Shown here: positions 22,716-33,652 of the stretch, piece after piece
Layout of the letters: each line of letters opens with the position of its first letter
Position numbering within the stretch: position 1 is the stretch's first letter
Origin: Utricularia gibba
Taxonomy: Eukaryota; Streptophyta; Magnoliopsida; Lamiales; Lentibulariaceae
Length of the DNA stretch: 64,000 nucleotides
Direction of reading: 5' to 3'
Assembly: GCA_002189035.1 (NCBI GenBank)
Contig: NEEC01000013.1
Span: 2,604,001-2,668,000, forward strand
The notes under the pieces: model-generated
What the model was told of the DNA's origin: nothing
The model's database searches: none
The model's input: the letters and a program-made list of their open reading frames with translations, nothing else
Translations under genes and position numbers: made by a program

Positions 22716-25700
22716 ATGCCAGTGGCAGCGTCGGCGATTTACTTCCTTAATCTCCGGGGAGATGTCCTGATTAATCGTCTCTATCGTGATGATGTCGGGT
22801 CTGTGTATGCTACTTATTGCATCTTCTTCTTTTGTTCTGTATTTCTAGTGGTTCTTGTACCATTTTTGTTTCTGCTTTCCGAATGCAGTCAATGTAGTGT
22901 ATGGTAGGTATTTGAGTGATATGATTCAAATTCGCTTCCAGAAAACGCTGTCGTGTATAATAGAGCCGATTTTCATCTGTTAGTGCGTGAATACGAAGTT
23001 TTAATGTGGGGAACAGCTTCAACACCCTACTCTAAGAGCTTTTTTTCATTTGTGTAATATGTGATGTTAATGGCATGTTTGATGGAGGATGGACTCTTTT
23101 ATATTGATTAATTTATGCATAGCATTTCAGGGGCAACATGGTGGATGCTTTCCGAGTGCATATAATGCAAACAAAGGATCTTGGTACTTGTCCAGTACGG
23201 CAGATTGGAGGGTGCTCCTTTTTTTACATTAGGATCAGCAATGTATACATTGTGGTTGTTGTAAGCAGCAATGCGAATGTCGCTTGTGCATTCAAGTTTG
23301 TCGTTGAGGTACTTCATGCGTGTATTCAAACTAAAATTTCAATGAGGAACTGGTTTATGTATACATAAATTTTAGGTGCTTTCTTAATGCTGGTGCGCTT
23401 TTTCTTTTGAAGAATACATGGATGGACGGTAGATTGTTTCATGGGGCCTTTTTTGCTTCACTTGCAGGCAGTCACGTTATTTAAGTCTTACTTCGGCGGG
23501 GCCTTTGATGAGGATGCCATTCGCAATAATTTTGTTTTGATTTATGAGCTCTTGGATGGTTCGTAAGCCACTGCACCCAATTTATTTTTAGCAGTTTCTC
23601 TTTCCCGTGAAGATACTTTTCAAGTGAATATGGGACACTGATCTCCTATTTTTCAGAGCTTTCATAACCCATCCTTTTAAATATGAATCCAGTTCTTTTG
23701 TGTAGAAGACAACTAAGCGTTATTTTGACAGCAATTGTCGACGGTATTAAACCATATGTTAGTAGATCGGAAGACGATTTTTCAGCTCCCTGTTGCTTGT
23801 GGATTTTAGATTGACACATGGCAGGGTGCATATTCTAATTTTTTTGGGGGGCACGAAATTGCAGAAATCATGGATTTTGGATACCCTCAAAACCTTTCAC
23901 CTGAGATTTTGAAGCTTTACATTACACAGGAAGGCGTCCGGTCTCCATTTTCATCTAAGGTTTGGTTTTCCAATAAATTTTGGCTGGGTTTTAACTGTTG
24001 AAACCATTTATTTTTTAAAGGGCTGAAGTTGGTGATGAATCATATATATTCTGATCGCTGCTTTGACTCTATGCTCATTCTTTTGCAAAGGCGGTTGATA
24101 AACCTGTGCCCAATGCTACTTTACAAGTTACTGGTGCAGTTGGTTGGCGAAGGGAAGGTGTTGTTTATAAGAAGAATGAGGTGTGACACTTTCATTTCTG
24201 GCACCTTTTTACTCCCCTTTTATTTTGTATTTTTCTGTTCCTGATTCCCTTAAGTGGTTTGAATTCCTCAATAGGTATTTCTTGATATTGTCGAAAGTGT
24301 CAATCTGCTTATGTCATCCAAAGGTGAACATATCTGATTTCTTTGAATTGACAATATTCTCCAGGACTTATTTTCACAATTCCAAAAAGTGGGGGATGAA
24401 GTGAATTATTTGCCAATTATTTTGTGATTTGTAGGTATTGTCCTACGTTGTGATGTCACTGGGAAGATTCTCATGAAGTGCTTCTTGTCTGGAATGCCTG
24501 ATTTAAAATTGGGCTTGAATGACAAAATTGGACTTGAAAAAGAATCACAGCTTAAGTCCCGGCCTGCAAAGAGGTGTATCTCTATTCTGTCCTATGTAGT
24601 ATGGATTTAGCATTTTACTCCATAGATAAGATAACACTCACATGTCAAGGTGAAAGTTCTCATAATGCCTTCTTCATGGATGAAATTTGGGTTGAATTCT
24701 TTAAACTGACTTCCACATTTATGTTAATTTCATCTTCCCTTGTCTATGTAAAGATCTGTATGATATCCCGTGTCTAATAATACATTGCTTTACAGTGGGA
24801 AAACAATAGAGCTTGATGATGTGACCTTTCATCAATGTGTAAACCTGACAAGATTCAATTCTGAGAAGACTGTTAGCTTCGTTCCACCTGATGGCGAGTT
24901 TGAATTGATGAAGTATGATGATCTCTAGTCAGTTCCCAGATTCCTTTCATCAAAATTTTATTTTTTCTGGCATTGCTTACTCTAACAAGGTTTTTGTCAG
25001 GTATCGTATAACAGAAGGTGTAAATCTTCCATTCAGGGTTCTGCCAACTATCAAGGAATTAGGACGCACACGTATGGAAGTGAATGTCAAGGTTGGCAAG
25101 ATTTTAGTGCCGTTTAATTTTTTGCTTTTAGCTACATTCTCAGCTCTAAAATAACTGTCTCCCTCCAGGTAAAAAGTGTCTTTGGGGCAAAAATGTTTGC
25201 ACTCGGGGTAGTTGTTAAGATCCCAGTACCAAAACAAACAGCAAAGACGAGCTTTCAGGTGACATCAGGCCGGGCAAAGTATAATCCATCAATAGATTGT
25301 TTGGTTTGGAAGTAAGTTGTGCACATTTATGTTAGTGTCGTTGGTTCTTTTGCAATGTTTTTTGGTAGTACGGTATATTAGAACTTGGCAAAATTTTTAA
25401 GCCTTGCTACATCATCATGCAATTCAGCAGTGCTTGGCACCTCATAATTCTACTTTTTCAGGATAAAGAAGTTTCCCGGGCAAACCGAGCCAACTCTGAG
25501 TGCTGAAGTGGAGCTAATATCCACAATGAACGAAAAGAAGTCATGGACACGACCTCCAATTCAGATGGAATTCCAGGTGCATAAAGAGAATGCATTCATT
25601 TGAGCAAATTACATATCCATGCTCAGTAGCTTCCAGACACACCCTTCTTTTTCCAAAATTTCCTGGGCAGGTCCCTATGTTCACTGCTTCCGGGCTCCGT

Positions 25701-25864
25701 GTTCGATTTCTCAAGGTACTCATGGATTCTCTCTTGTACGGTGATGAGATTTCACCCACTCTAAAACAGTTGAACTTCCTCAGGTTTGGGAGAAGAGTGG
25801 ATACAACACCGTGGAATGGGTCCGCTACATCACAAAAGCCGGCTCTTATGAAATTAGGTGCTGA
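22716..25864 (+). CDS. AP2M: AP-2 complex subunit mu
   Basis: Medium subunit of the AP-2 clathrin adaptor at the plasma membrane; binds tyrosine sorting signals during endocytosis. Thirteen exons: 22716-22798, 23131-23308, 23468-23558, 23865-23959, 24091-24180, 24275-24323, 24435-24573, 24796-24912, 25001-25091, 25169-25311, 25462-25576, 25671-25715, 25784-25864. They give 438 residues, exactly the Arabidopsis AP2M length. The N-terminal longin-like domain opens with [17 protein letters not shown] and contains [19 protein letters not shown]. The mu-homology domain runs from the GWRREG block to the end, with FIPP-like [16 protein letters not shown] and the terminus [12 protein letters not shown]. 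All junction phases agree. Confidence 0.97.
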
Positions 25865-26763
25865 ACAGCTTCAAAGTATGTCATCCGGAGCAGCAGGGTC
25901 CTGCAGCCTGAGTAAGTGAATCCATGTCTGATGCACTTTCTTCTCATTCAACATGCTGTCCTTCCTAAGACAATCATGTCGATTCCCACACCACATTTTC
26001 ATGGCCGTTTCTTCTGTCTCCCCCCCCCCCCCCCCCTTTTTTTTTTGTAATACTGAGACCATGTATTTCTTTCCCTTGCAGATGAAGCATATTGGAGTAT
26101 TTTTTGTAACACCGAGACCGTGTATTTATTAAATATGTATAATAAATTTAACATAAAATATAAAGATTTAAATTTATATAAAATCAGTTTTATCAAATTA
26201 AATAAAATCAATCCAAAACTGTCCGAACACGAACGCATTGGATAACGTATTGTTTTGAATGTCCGTACTTTTTTTTTACTGAGTGAGGATGGCATGTTGT
26301 ACCTGACATCATGATGTGCGATGTTGTTGCCTAACAACAAAATAAAAAAATACCTTCATTTAATAAAAGTGTGACGACATGCTGGATGATTAAATATATG
26401 TTATTTATTTAATATTGTGAGAGGTGAATGATTTTGTTTTGACCCCTAATTTGAGACCACGGGAAGGAGACACATACGCTGCCCACCCGCGCCTCGCCTC
26501 CGGGCCCACGCACCCCCTGGCGTCTTCGTCCTGTGGAGGACCGACAAGCAAGCTGACTGACTGACGACTGGCTGACTTTGGGGAGCCAGCCAGCCTTGTG
26601 TTCTCACCTACCGCTCGCTCGCTCGCTACCTCCTCCAGTTTTGGCTGAAGGGTGCAGATCCTATCCTGATATTGTGTCTCTCTAATTGCATTGCTGGCTT
26701 GCGTTTCTGGGGCGTCTGGAGTTCAATTCAAGCTCTGTAATTTCCCCTTTCTGTGGCTGTTCT
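25865..26763. other. AP2M 3' UTR and AHL promoter/leader
   Basis: AP2M 3' UTR at the left. A C-run then T-run at 26020-26046 is followed by an A/T-rich stretch (26100-26430). From 26460 to 26640 the sequence becomes C/G-rich with short CTGA and GCTC tandem repeats (for example GCTCGCTCGCTC near 26612). This is probably the AHL promoter and leader. No extra gene. Confidence 0.45.
26020..26046. repeat. Poly-C followed by poly-T run
   Basis: About 17 C followed by about 10 T. Such a run is prone to length error in reads and could be miscounted in the assembly. Confidence 0.85.
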
Positions 26764-29700
26764 ATGGATTCCCGGGATTTCTCTGCTCCTCCGCCACCCC
26801 ACATCCTCCACCACCATCATTCTTACCTGCACCAGCAGCAGCAGCAGCAGCAGCAGCATCACCATGGGGTTGTGATGGTTCCTCAACCTCAGCCGCAGCA
26901 TTTTGCCTTGAACAACTCTTACCCGCTTCAGGGAACTAGCATCTCCGTCGGGCCACCCGCCACCTCCATGATGCACCATCAAAACTCCAAGTTCCCTTTC
27001 ATCGCGGTTCCGGCGGCGCCCAAGGCGCATGATCATCAGTTCTCGGATGGGTCGCCTTCAGCAAGCGGCGGTGCTTGGCTTGGAATCGAGCCGGCGAAGA
27101 AGAAAAGGGGTAGGCCCAGAAAATACTCCCCTGATAACAGCATTGGTCTGGGCTTGTCGCCTGCCCCTGGCGCTCAGGCTTTATCAGCCATGGATTCAAG
27201 TGCGCCAGCCGGCAGTTTATCCTCCGAAACTCCGGTAAAACGCAACCGAGGGAGGCCCCCTGGATCTGGGAAAATGCAGATGAACGCCTTAGGTTACTCT
27301 AGTTCTTGATCATGAGCTCTCTTTTCTTATATAGATAATCTCTATTTTTGTGAATCCACTATGCTCTCTTTTCTGATTTTTCGTCTCTGAACAGGAGTTG
27401 CAGGAGTTGGCTTTACACCCCATGTTATTATTGTAAATCCAGGAGAGGTAATCTCTAGTTGCATTCCTGAAATTCTACAAGCAGATGCTTTCGTCAAGCT
27501 GCATTAAATATTAATGAGATTCTCCTGAATTTCTAAGCTCTACCTTTTTTTTCTGCTTTTCCAAAGCAATGAAAAAGGATATAAAGCCGGAGATGCAATA
27601 TAATGTTTTTTAGTAGCAAGTGGTTGTTTGTCGTGCTTTCTAATATGTGAACATTTTTTCTTTTTCCATTGGTTGAAGCAAAAATTTGAATATTTTCTTC
27701 CGAAGGTTTTTGTGGATATCATCGTTCTGACACAAGTATTTTTGAACATTTGCTTACTTATCGTTTTTCTTTCACTGCTTTCATTTTCTTCTAATTTCAG
27801 TTTTGGGACTATGACAGTCTTTTTGTATGCTATTTTCACGAGTTTTGGTAAAAATACTGCGTCAAATTTAACTAGAAGTCCAGTGTATAATTTTGCCAAG
27901 ATGTTAACTTTGGTAAAAATACTGAATCTTTATGCTCTTTGAATTCTTAAAATGTGTACATTATTTTTGTGGATCACTTGCTCTTGGCGTTTTCAATAGG
28001 TTTATGCGCAGTATCTCTGTTTGATATGCAGAGGCTTGTAATTATTTTTCTGGTTTTGTAGCTTAGCTTTTAGAAGTAAATTTTGAATGTGGTTCTGAGC
28101 TGTGTTGTGCCAAAGTGACTCAGTATCACTGCCATTGTGCCTTAAAAATTTTTCCGTTGTGAGTGGTTCATGATATAAACTAAAAATGATGTCTCAACAC
28201 CTAGATTGTTAGTTAGATATTCTTCAGCGTGTTTACACTTCCGTGTGCATATTTTTTGATAATTTTCAATTTCATCTTACCGTATGCATCCCGTGTTGCT
28301 TTTGGTGCGTCATAAGGTTCCAATATCCTTCATGTACTATTACATAGCTCCTCCTGAAAAAAATCCATAGGGGAATCTTTTGCATACCAGGTACTAGGAT
28401 TGTTATTCTTCAATACTGTGCAACTGAACTTGTTGGGTATAATTCACATAGGACCTGAATCTTATTGTGACTCCACAGCTAAAGCCTGATGTGGTATTTT
28501 TGTCATTTGCATTGCAAGATAGTCTGTTATGATGTAAATTTAAAAAAAAAATTATAGCAATCCTTTGAAACAGGATAACTGTCTAAGTGTGCATTGATTA
28601 AAGTAGATATCAGTGCAATGCTTGGACTAGAGAAGGTAGAGGAATAAAGTTGGAAAAAATTGTTGCTTGAAAAATTCATAACTCTAAGAATGTCTATGAG
28701 TGAGCAATGTGCCTAGTCTTATCCTGCATTGAGTATCTAAACCCCTTGGTTTGTTTTTCTAATAGTGTTTTAGATTAATACGGAGAAGTGTAGTGTGTTG
28801 AAGGAAACCTGCTGCTCTTATTAGCTTCGTTGTGTGTGGTTTATGTTCACTCATTCGATTAGAATCTGCATTTGAAGGCTGTATACCACGGGAAATCATG
28901 TGGTTTGCTATGCACCAGCATGGCTAAGGCCCTAATCATGCAATCATGATGTAAAAAAACAAACCCAAAAAACTTTTTTACTACTTCACCTTGGTTGTTG
29001 ATGTACGACAGTTAGCTTTCTGAAACAACTGGTTACAGAAGATTTTCTCATGTACTTGAAAGAAAAAGTCACTATCCAAAACAAGGCCTTAATTTTGTTA
29101 GATTCTGTCTGTCTGATATCTTTGAAAGAAAATTTTATAAAAAAGGAAAATGGCTAAGGAAAGTTGAAGTAGGCGCTGTAGATTGCTCTAATTTAAAAAC
29201 TCGAACTTATACATTGGTATGCTGCCATTAACTTGTTGACTATTTAAAATTTAAAAAGTGATTATTGGTTTTTTAGGTGCACCTTTTATATGAAAAGAAA
29301 CAATGATCTTGTAGGACTTGACGTTTTCAGTTGTACAAGAATGTTGTTATTTAAAATGTACCGGACTTCACCTCACTGAATATCTGAAAGAAAGATCATG
29401 AATTTTTTTAACCTGAGAAATGATAACTAGATTCTTATGAGTTTCTCAGTCGTGTTGGCTGCACATGAAGAAAAGTGGGCAGTTTCTTCTTGGCATTCCA
29501 TTGACCTTGTGAATGTTCAAATTTACATTTTTGTTTCAAGTTAGCATGTTCCACATTTTCTCTCTGTTGACCTTGTTCACGGTCAGCTGCTTAACTCTTA
29601 TGAATATTATGGTATGTAATTCCAAGCTTTGACAATCATCAGCTAGGGAGATGCTGTAATGAAATGAAGCGTGATGAAGGAATGGCTGACTGTTTTTAAA

Positions 29701-30849
29701 GTTTCATTATATCTTTTATAGGACATAGTTTCAAAGATCATGGATTTCTCCCAACAAGGGCCACGCACGGTTTGCATTTTGTCGGCCACAGGTGCTGTCA
29801 GTAGCGTTAACCTTCGTCAGAAAACAACATCAACTACTGTTGCGTATGAGGTATGTTGTCTAGAACCCCTGAGCCTTGTTTTTTAATTTTTCAGTCGTCC
29901 TTTCTTCTTAAGATCACACGATGGTTTCAGTAGAAACTTAGCATTTAAAAGCATTTTGGTGGCTTCTGCTAGCATTTAAAAGCATTTTGTTGGCTTCTGC
30001 TGGCGTCTGAGACTTTTGAATAGGCACTAAAGAGCACCCCTCTTGATTTCTTGAATTTATGGCATGCGCCAGGCTGCAGCATCATAGAGAGATGAGATAT
30101 GACTTGATATGTGCATTTTCTGTTTCTTTTTAATCGCTCATAGCTGATGTTACTGAGCTCTTTCTTTTTTCTTGTTTATGTTTTTTCCCTTCACCTTTTC
30201 GTAATGAGTAGCAACCATGTCATCTATTTGCCTCATGGGCGATGACTTGCTGCTGTCACGAAGTTATGCTCTGAGTTCCGGGTCATCTGTATCTGAACTG
30301 GTTGCTTGCACCGTAGACTGAAGGGTGGATCGATTGCTTCCATTTGCAGGGCCGTTTCGATATCATCTCTTTGTCGGGTTCGTTTCCATCACCCGAGAGC
30401 AATGGAATCAATAGCGAGACTGGCGGCCTGAGTGTGTCACTCTCCGGCTCCGATGGGAGGGTACTGGGTGGCGGAGTTGCAGGAATCCTTAAAGCAGCAT
30501 CTGCTGTTCAGGTGACATTGCCTCGACCCTTTTCTCTCCTCTGTCTCATCACCATCTAAACAAACACCCTTCCCATCTTCTCCAGATCATCGTTGGAAGC
30601 TTCATCACAGAGGTCAAAAAACAGAGGACTGCTGCTGATGCTGCTGCAACCTCACACACTCCTCCACCTGCACATTTGATGGATTTCGGCGGCCCGGGGA
30701 CAGGCGCAAGCCCTTCGTCCGGTGGTTCAAGCGAATCAGGTGAGGAGAACGGAAACATGAACCATGGCCACGCACCATATCCTAACCTCGGACAGCCAAT
30801 TCCAATGTACCCTGTGGGCTACTCCATGAAAAGGCATCCCACCAATTAA
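26764..30849 (+). CDS. AT-hook motif nuclear-localised protein (AHL) with two AT hooks
   Basis: Nuclear DNA-binding protein of the AHL family, which regulates growth, flowering and hypocotyl length. Exons 26764-27292, 27395-27447, 29722-29850, 30350-30511 and 30586-30849 give 378 residues. The N-terminus is rich in His, Gln and Pro, with a poly-Gln run encoded by CAG repeats at 26833-26857. Two AT hooks follow: KKRGRPRKYSPD and, about 40 residues later, RNRGRPPGSGK. The PPC/DUF296 domain runs from GFTPHVIIVNPGE through VCILSATGAVSSVNLRQ and GRFDIISLSGSF to VIVGSF-type sequence. Two hooks plus this intron-rich layout place it in the Clade B, type II group. Intron 2 is 2.27 kb. I cannot pick an Arabidopsis number. 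Confidence 0.94.
26833..26857 (+). repeat. CAG repeat coding poly-Gln
   Basis: Eight CAG codons in frame in the AHL N-terminus, followed by His codons. Confidence 0.9.
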
Positions 30850-33095
30850 GGATCTACCTCCAGGTTAATGCTGCTTGTTTTTATTATTCACAGATAGCCA
30901 TTCTCTGTGTAGTCTCTCTCGCCTTCAGAAAGTGGAATTGGATGTGGCTCTTGTAGTCCCCAAAGGGTCCAAGAGTTTTGTAGAACCTTCCAATTGCATT
31001 GGCCAGTTCTCCTAGAATTACTGATTCATGTTGTGCAAGAACATGATGCTTGCTATTCCCTCTGTTTTATAACAGCATTGCTTTGCATCATAAACAAAAA
31101 TGGCTCTTCATCAAGACAGTATCAGTCAGTCTCTCTTTCCCTTCTTCTGCCTTGCTTCAACACGCACACAAGAACAACAGCACAGCATAATGAACAACAT
31201 ACAGGTCTGAAAATTGCAGCCACCAGTGCGTATGGATACAACTCAAGGGATTCTGAACAACAGGAATAAGCCCTAACCAACGTCTGTCTTCCAAGCAGAC
31301 ACCAAATGATGACTTGCTCTGTTCTGAAACACCAGTTGCATGTAGATGAGAAAGACTGTAAAGGGAGAAAACACAGCAGCAGCCGCACCATGGGATGGAC
31401 TTTTCACTACTCCAGAAAAAACAAATGAACCAGTGGAGCAATTTGCACGCCGCAGTAGCCAACAAGTGACTCCTCATCATCAAAACAGTCTTTTCTTCTG
31501 ATCTCCATTGCGAAAATGCCTTATTTTTTTTCTTTGTTTTTTTAAATATTATTTTAAGATTGAAAATTTTTTTTTTTTTCAAAATCACCCCTATTAAAAA
31601 ATAAATTGCCAAAGGAGGCATAATTCATACTTTTTTTTGTTCCAATTTCTGTAGTCAGCACCAATTAAAATAAAATCCAAGTGACCCATGACATGGCAAT
31701 CATGCCCCCATCTACATCATGGGCATAGCTGTAGAGTCTAGAGAATATTTTGAATGTTGAGAGTTTATCTCAACTTGGATAATAATTTATGGTCAAGATT
31801 CACTTGACATTAAAAAATAAAAAATCTAGATATACCCAATTACGAAATTTTATAATGAATTAGTTATCCCGATCCCAATTACATATTCGGATGCGGGTCG
31901 AAAAACCCGTATCATTTATAGAGGGTCACTCATCCTAGTACTAATTTAGATTCAAATATGTTTGTGTAGGATTGTATGTGGCTACTTTGGTCATGGGGTG
32001 TTATGTTTGATGTTTGGGGTCCACGTTGAATAATGTGGTTGTTGTTATGAGACGAGGACCCGACCGAGAAGAAAGACACAGTGGTTGGTAATAATCAATC
32101 ACACCAATTAATTCCACACCCATTCACCGGATCTTGGTCGGAATTTACTGCACTGCATTCATCCACCCCGCTTCCCTCTTGTGCTTGGTTTCACTCCCGA
32201 GAAAGAAAGAAAAAAAAAAATAGTACTCTTTTCTTTCTACTGGGTGCTTGCGCATATTCATGATATGGAAGAGAGGAGGGCCCTGTGCAGCGCCATTGCC
32301 AGCACCGGCATTCATTTCAGAGAGACAAAAACACCACCACCATTAGATAAGATGCACGCAGACATTCTCTGCATGTGTTTGAGATTTTCTTGGTGTAGAG
32401 TTTGATGTGGCCCCCTGGATGAACCACATCCCAGCAACTGAAATCAACGATGGAATGAAACTTTGTGTGCTGTCCTCTGCTTAAACCGGGTGGTTTGTTT
32501 AGTTAGGAGAATGAGTGTTTCCCGCAGCAGATTCTTTCATGTTTCAGTGCCAGTACGGGATAAGGAAATGACAATTTGGTTCCATTATTTTGTGAAGCAG
32601 CCCTCCCTCTCACACTGCCATCTGGTTCTTACAAGGTCCCCTAGCTGCTGGTTCAAGTCCAAGGGGAAGGGGCCGCACACACCAACACCCACGTTGGTGT
32701 TTGTGTGTGTATTTAAGGAGGTGAGGAGGACTGAGAAAGAGATTGTTGGTTGGAGGCAGACATTGAAGAGGGGAGGCTTTTGGTCTCATCATCTTAACCT
32801 TCACAGCATCACAGAAAACCAAACCAAACCAAAATCCACACACTACTTGATCCTGTTTCTACTTGCTCTCCTTAGTCTTGGTGACTTTTGGTCTCATTTT
32901 TTCATGTTACTGCTACTGCCTCTCAGAGCTCAGATTTTTGTCCCCATCTTCCCACTCAAACTTTGCCAACCAATCCTATCAATTCACAACCTAGCAGCAG
33001 CAGCCATCTCTCCTTTATATCTCCACAAACCTTAACTTCTCCCTCACCATATCCTCCCACAAAGCCTCTTGACACAGCAAAGGTTCTGCTGCCTC
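30850..33095. other. AHL 3' flank and zinc-finger promoter/leader
   Basis: AHL 3' UTR to about 31100. Poly-T and A/T-rich blocks lie at 31520-31650 and 31750-31930. From 32450 to 33095 the sequence has pyrimidine-rich stretches typical of a plant leader. A TATA-like TATTTAA lies at 32709-32715. Long frames open through here on both strands, but none matches a family I know. Confidence 0.4.
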
Positions 33096-33652
33096 ATGAT
33101 CCGAAAATCCAAGAGATCCGGTTGCGAGGACGACGATTCGTGGCAAGTCCGGGCGTTTCAGGAAGATGCAGCGGCCAACATATTGGGCTGCACATGGCCT
33201 CCCCGCTCCTACACTTGTGCCTTCTGTAGAAGGGAGTTTCGTTCGGCTCAGGCACTTGGGGTCACATGAACGTCCACCGCCGTGACCGCGCCCGGTTGCA
33301 CGAGCTGTTGCCGGCTCCGAAAGCCGGAGAATTCGCAGCCGCGGCGACGGGTCTGAGGAACCTTAATCCCTACCATTTACCTAACCCTAGCTCCATTCTA
33401 ATCCCTAATCCACACATGGGCGCTTTTTCTTCTCTTCTTCCGATCACACCCTCCATTTTAGTCCCCGATCCACATCTTGGGTTCCTCCCCATTCCTCCCG
33501 GGTTACACAAAAGCTACCCCGATCCGCCGCATTCCGGGGAGGCTTCCGATTCGCCTTACAGTGGTTGCGGCATCGATCACGGGTACCCCCCCTTCGGAAA
33601 AGTGGATTTGGAGCTCCGCTTGGGGCAGAGACGACCACCACCCCCACCATAA
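33096..33652 (+). CDS. SUPERMAN-like C2H2 zinc-finger repressor with a frame break
   Basis: Single-exon C2H2 factor of the SUPERMAN/RABBIT EARS/ZFP10-11 group; these repress target genes in organ boundaries and growth. The frame opens at ATG 33096. It reads [22 protein letters not shown], then the frame is lost inside the signature QALGGH. It resumes at once as [16 protein letters not shown] in the next frame and ends with an EAR repression motif, DLELRLGQ, before TAA at 33650. The run GGGG at 33258-33261 needs one more G to give QALGGH and a protein of 185 residues. All other parts (Cys pair, His pair, EAR motif) are intact, which favours a base-call error over a true pseudogene. As given, translation would stop at 33269. 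Confidence 0.88.

Noticed and set aside
27540-27942. Two frames of over 100 codons on opposite strands
   Set aside because: Low-complexity, inside the long AHL intron, no recognisable family.
32463-33035. 190-codon plus-strand frame upstream of the zinc-finger gene
   Set aside because: Composition is that of a pyrimidine-rich leader; product has no domain and mixed low-complexity sequence.
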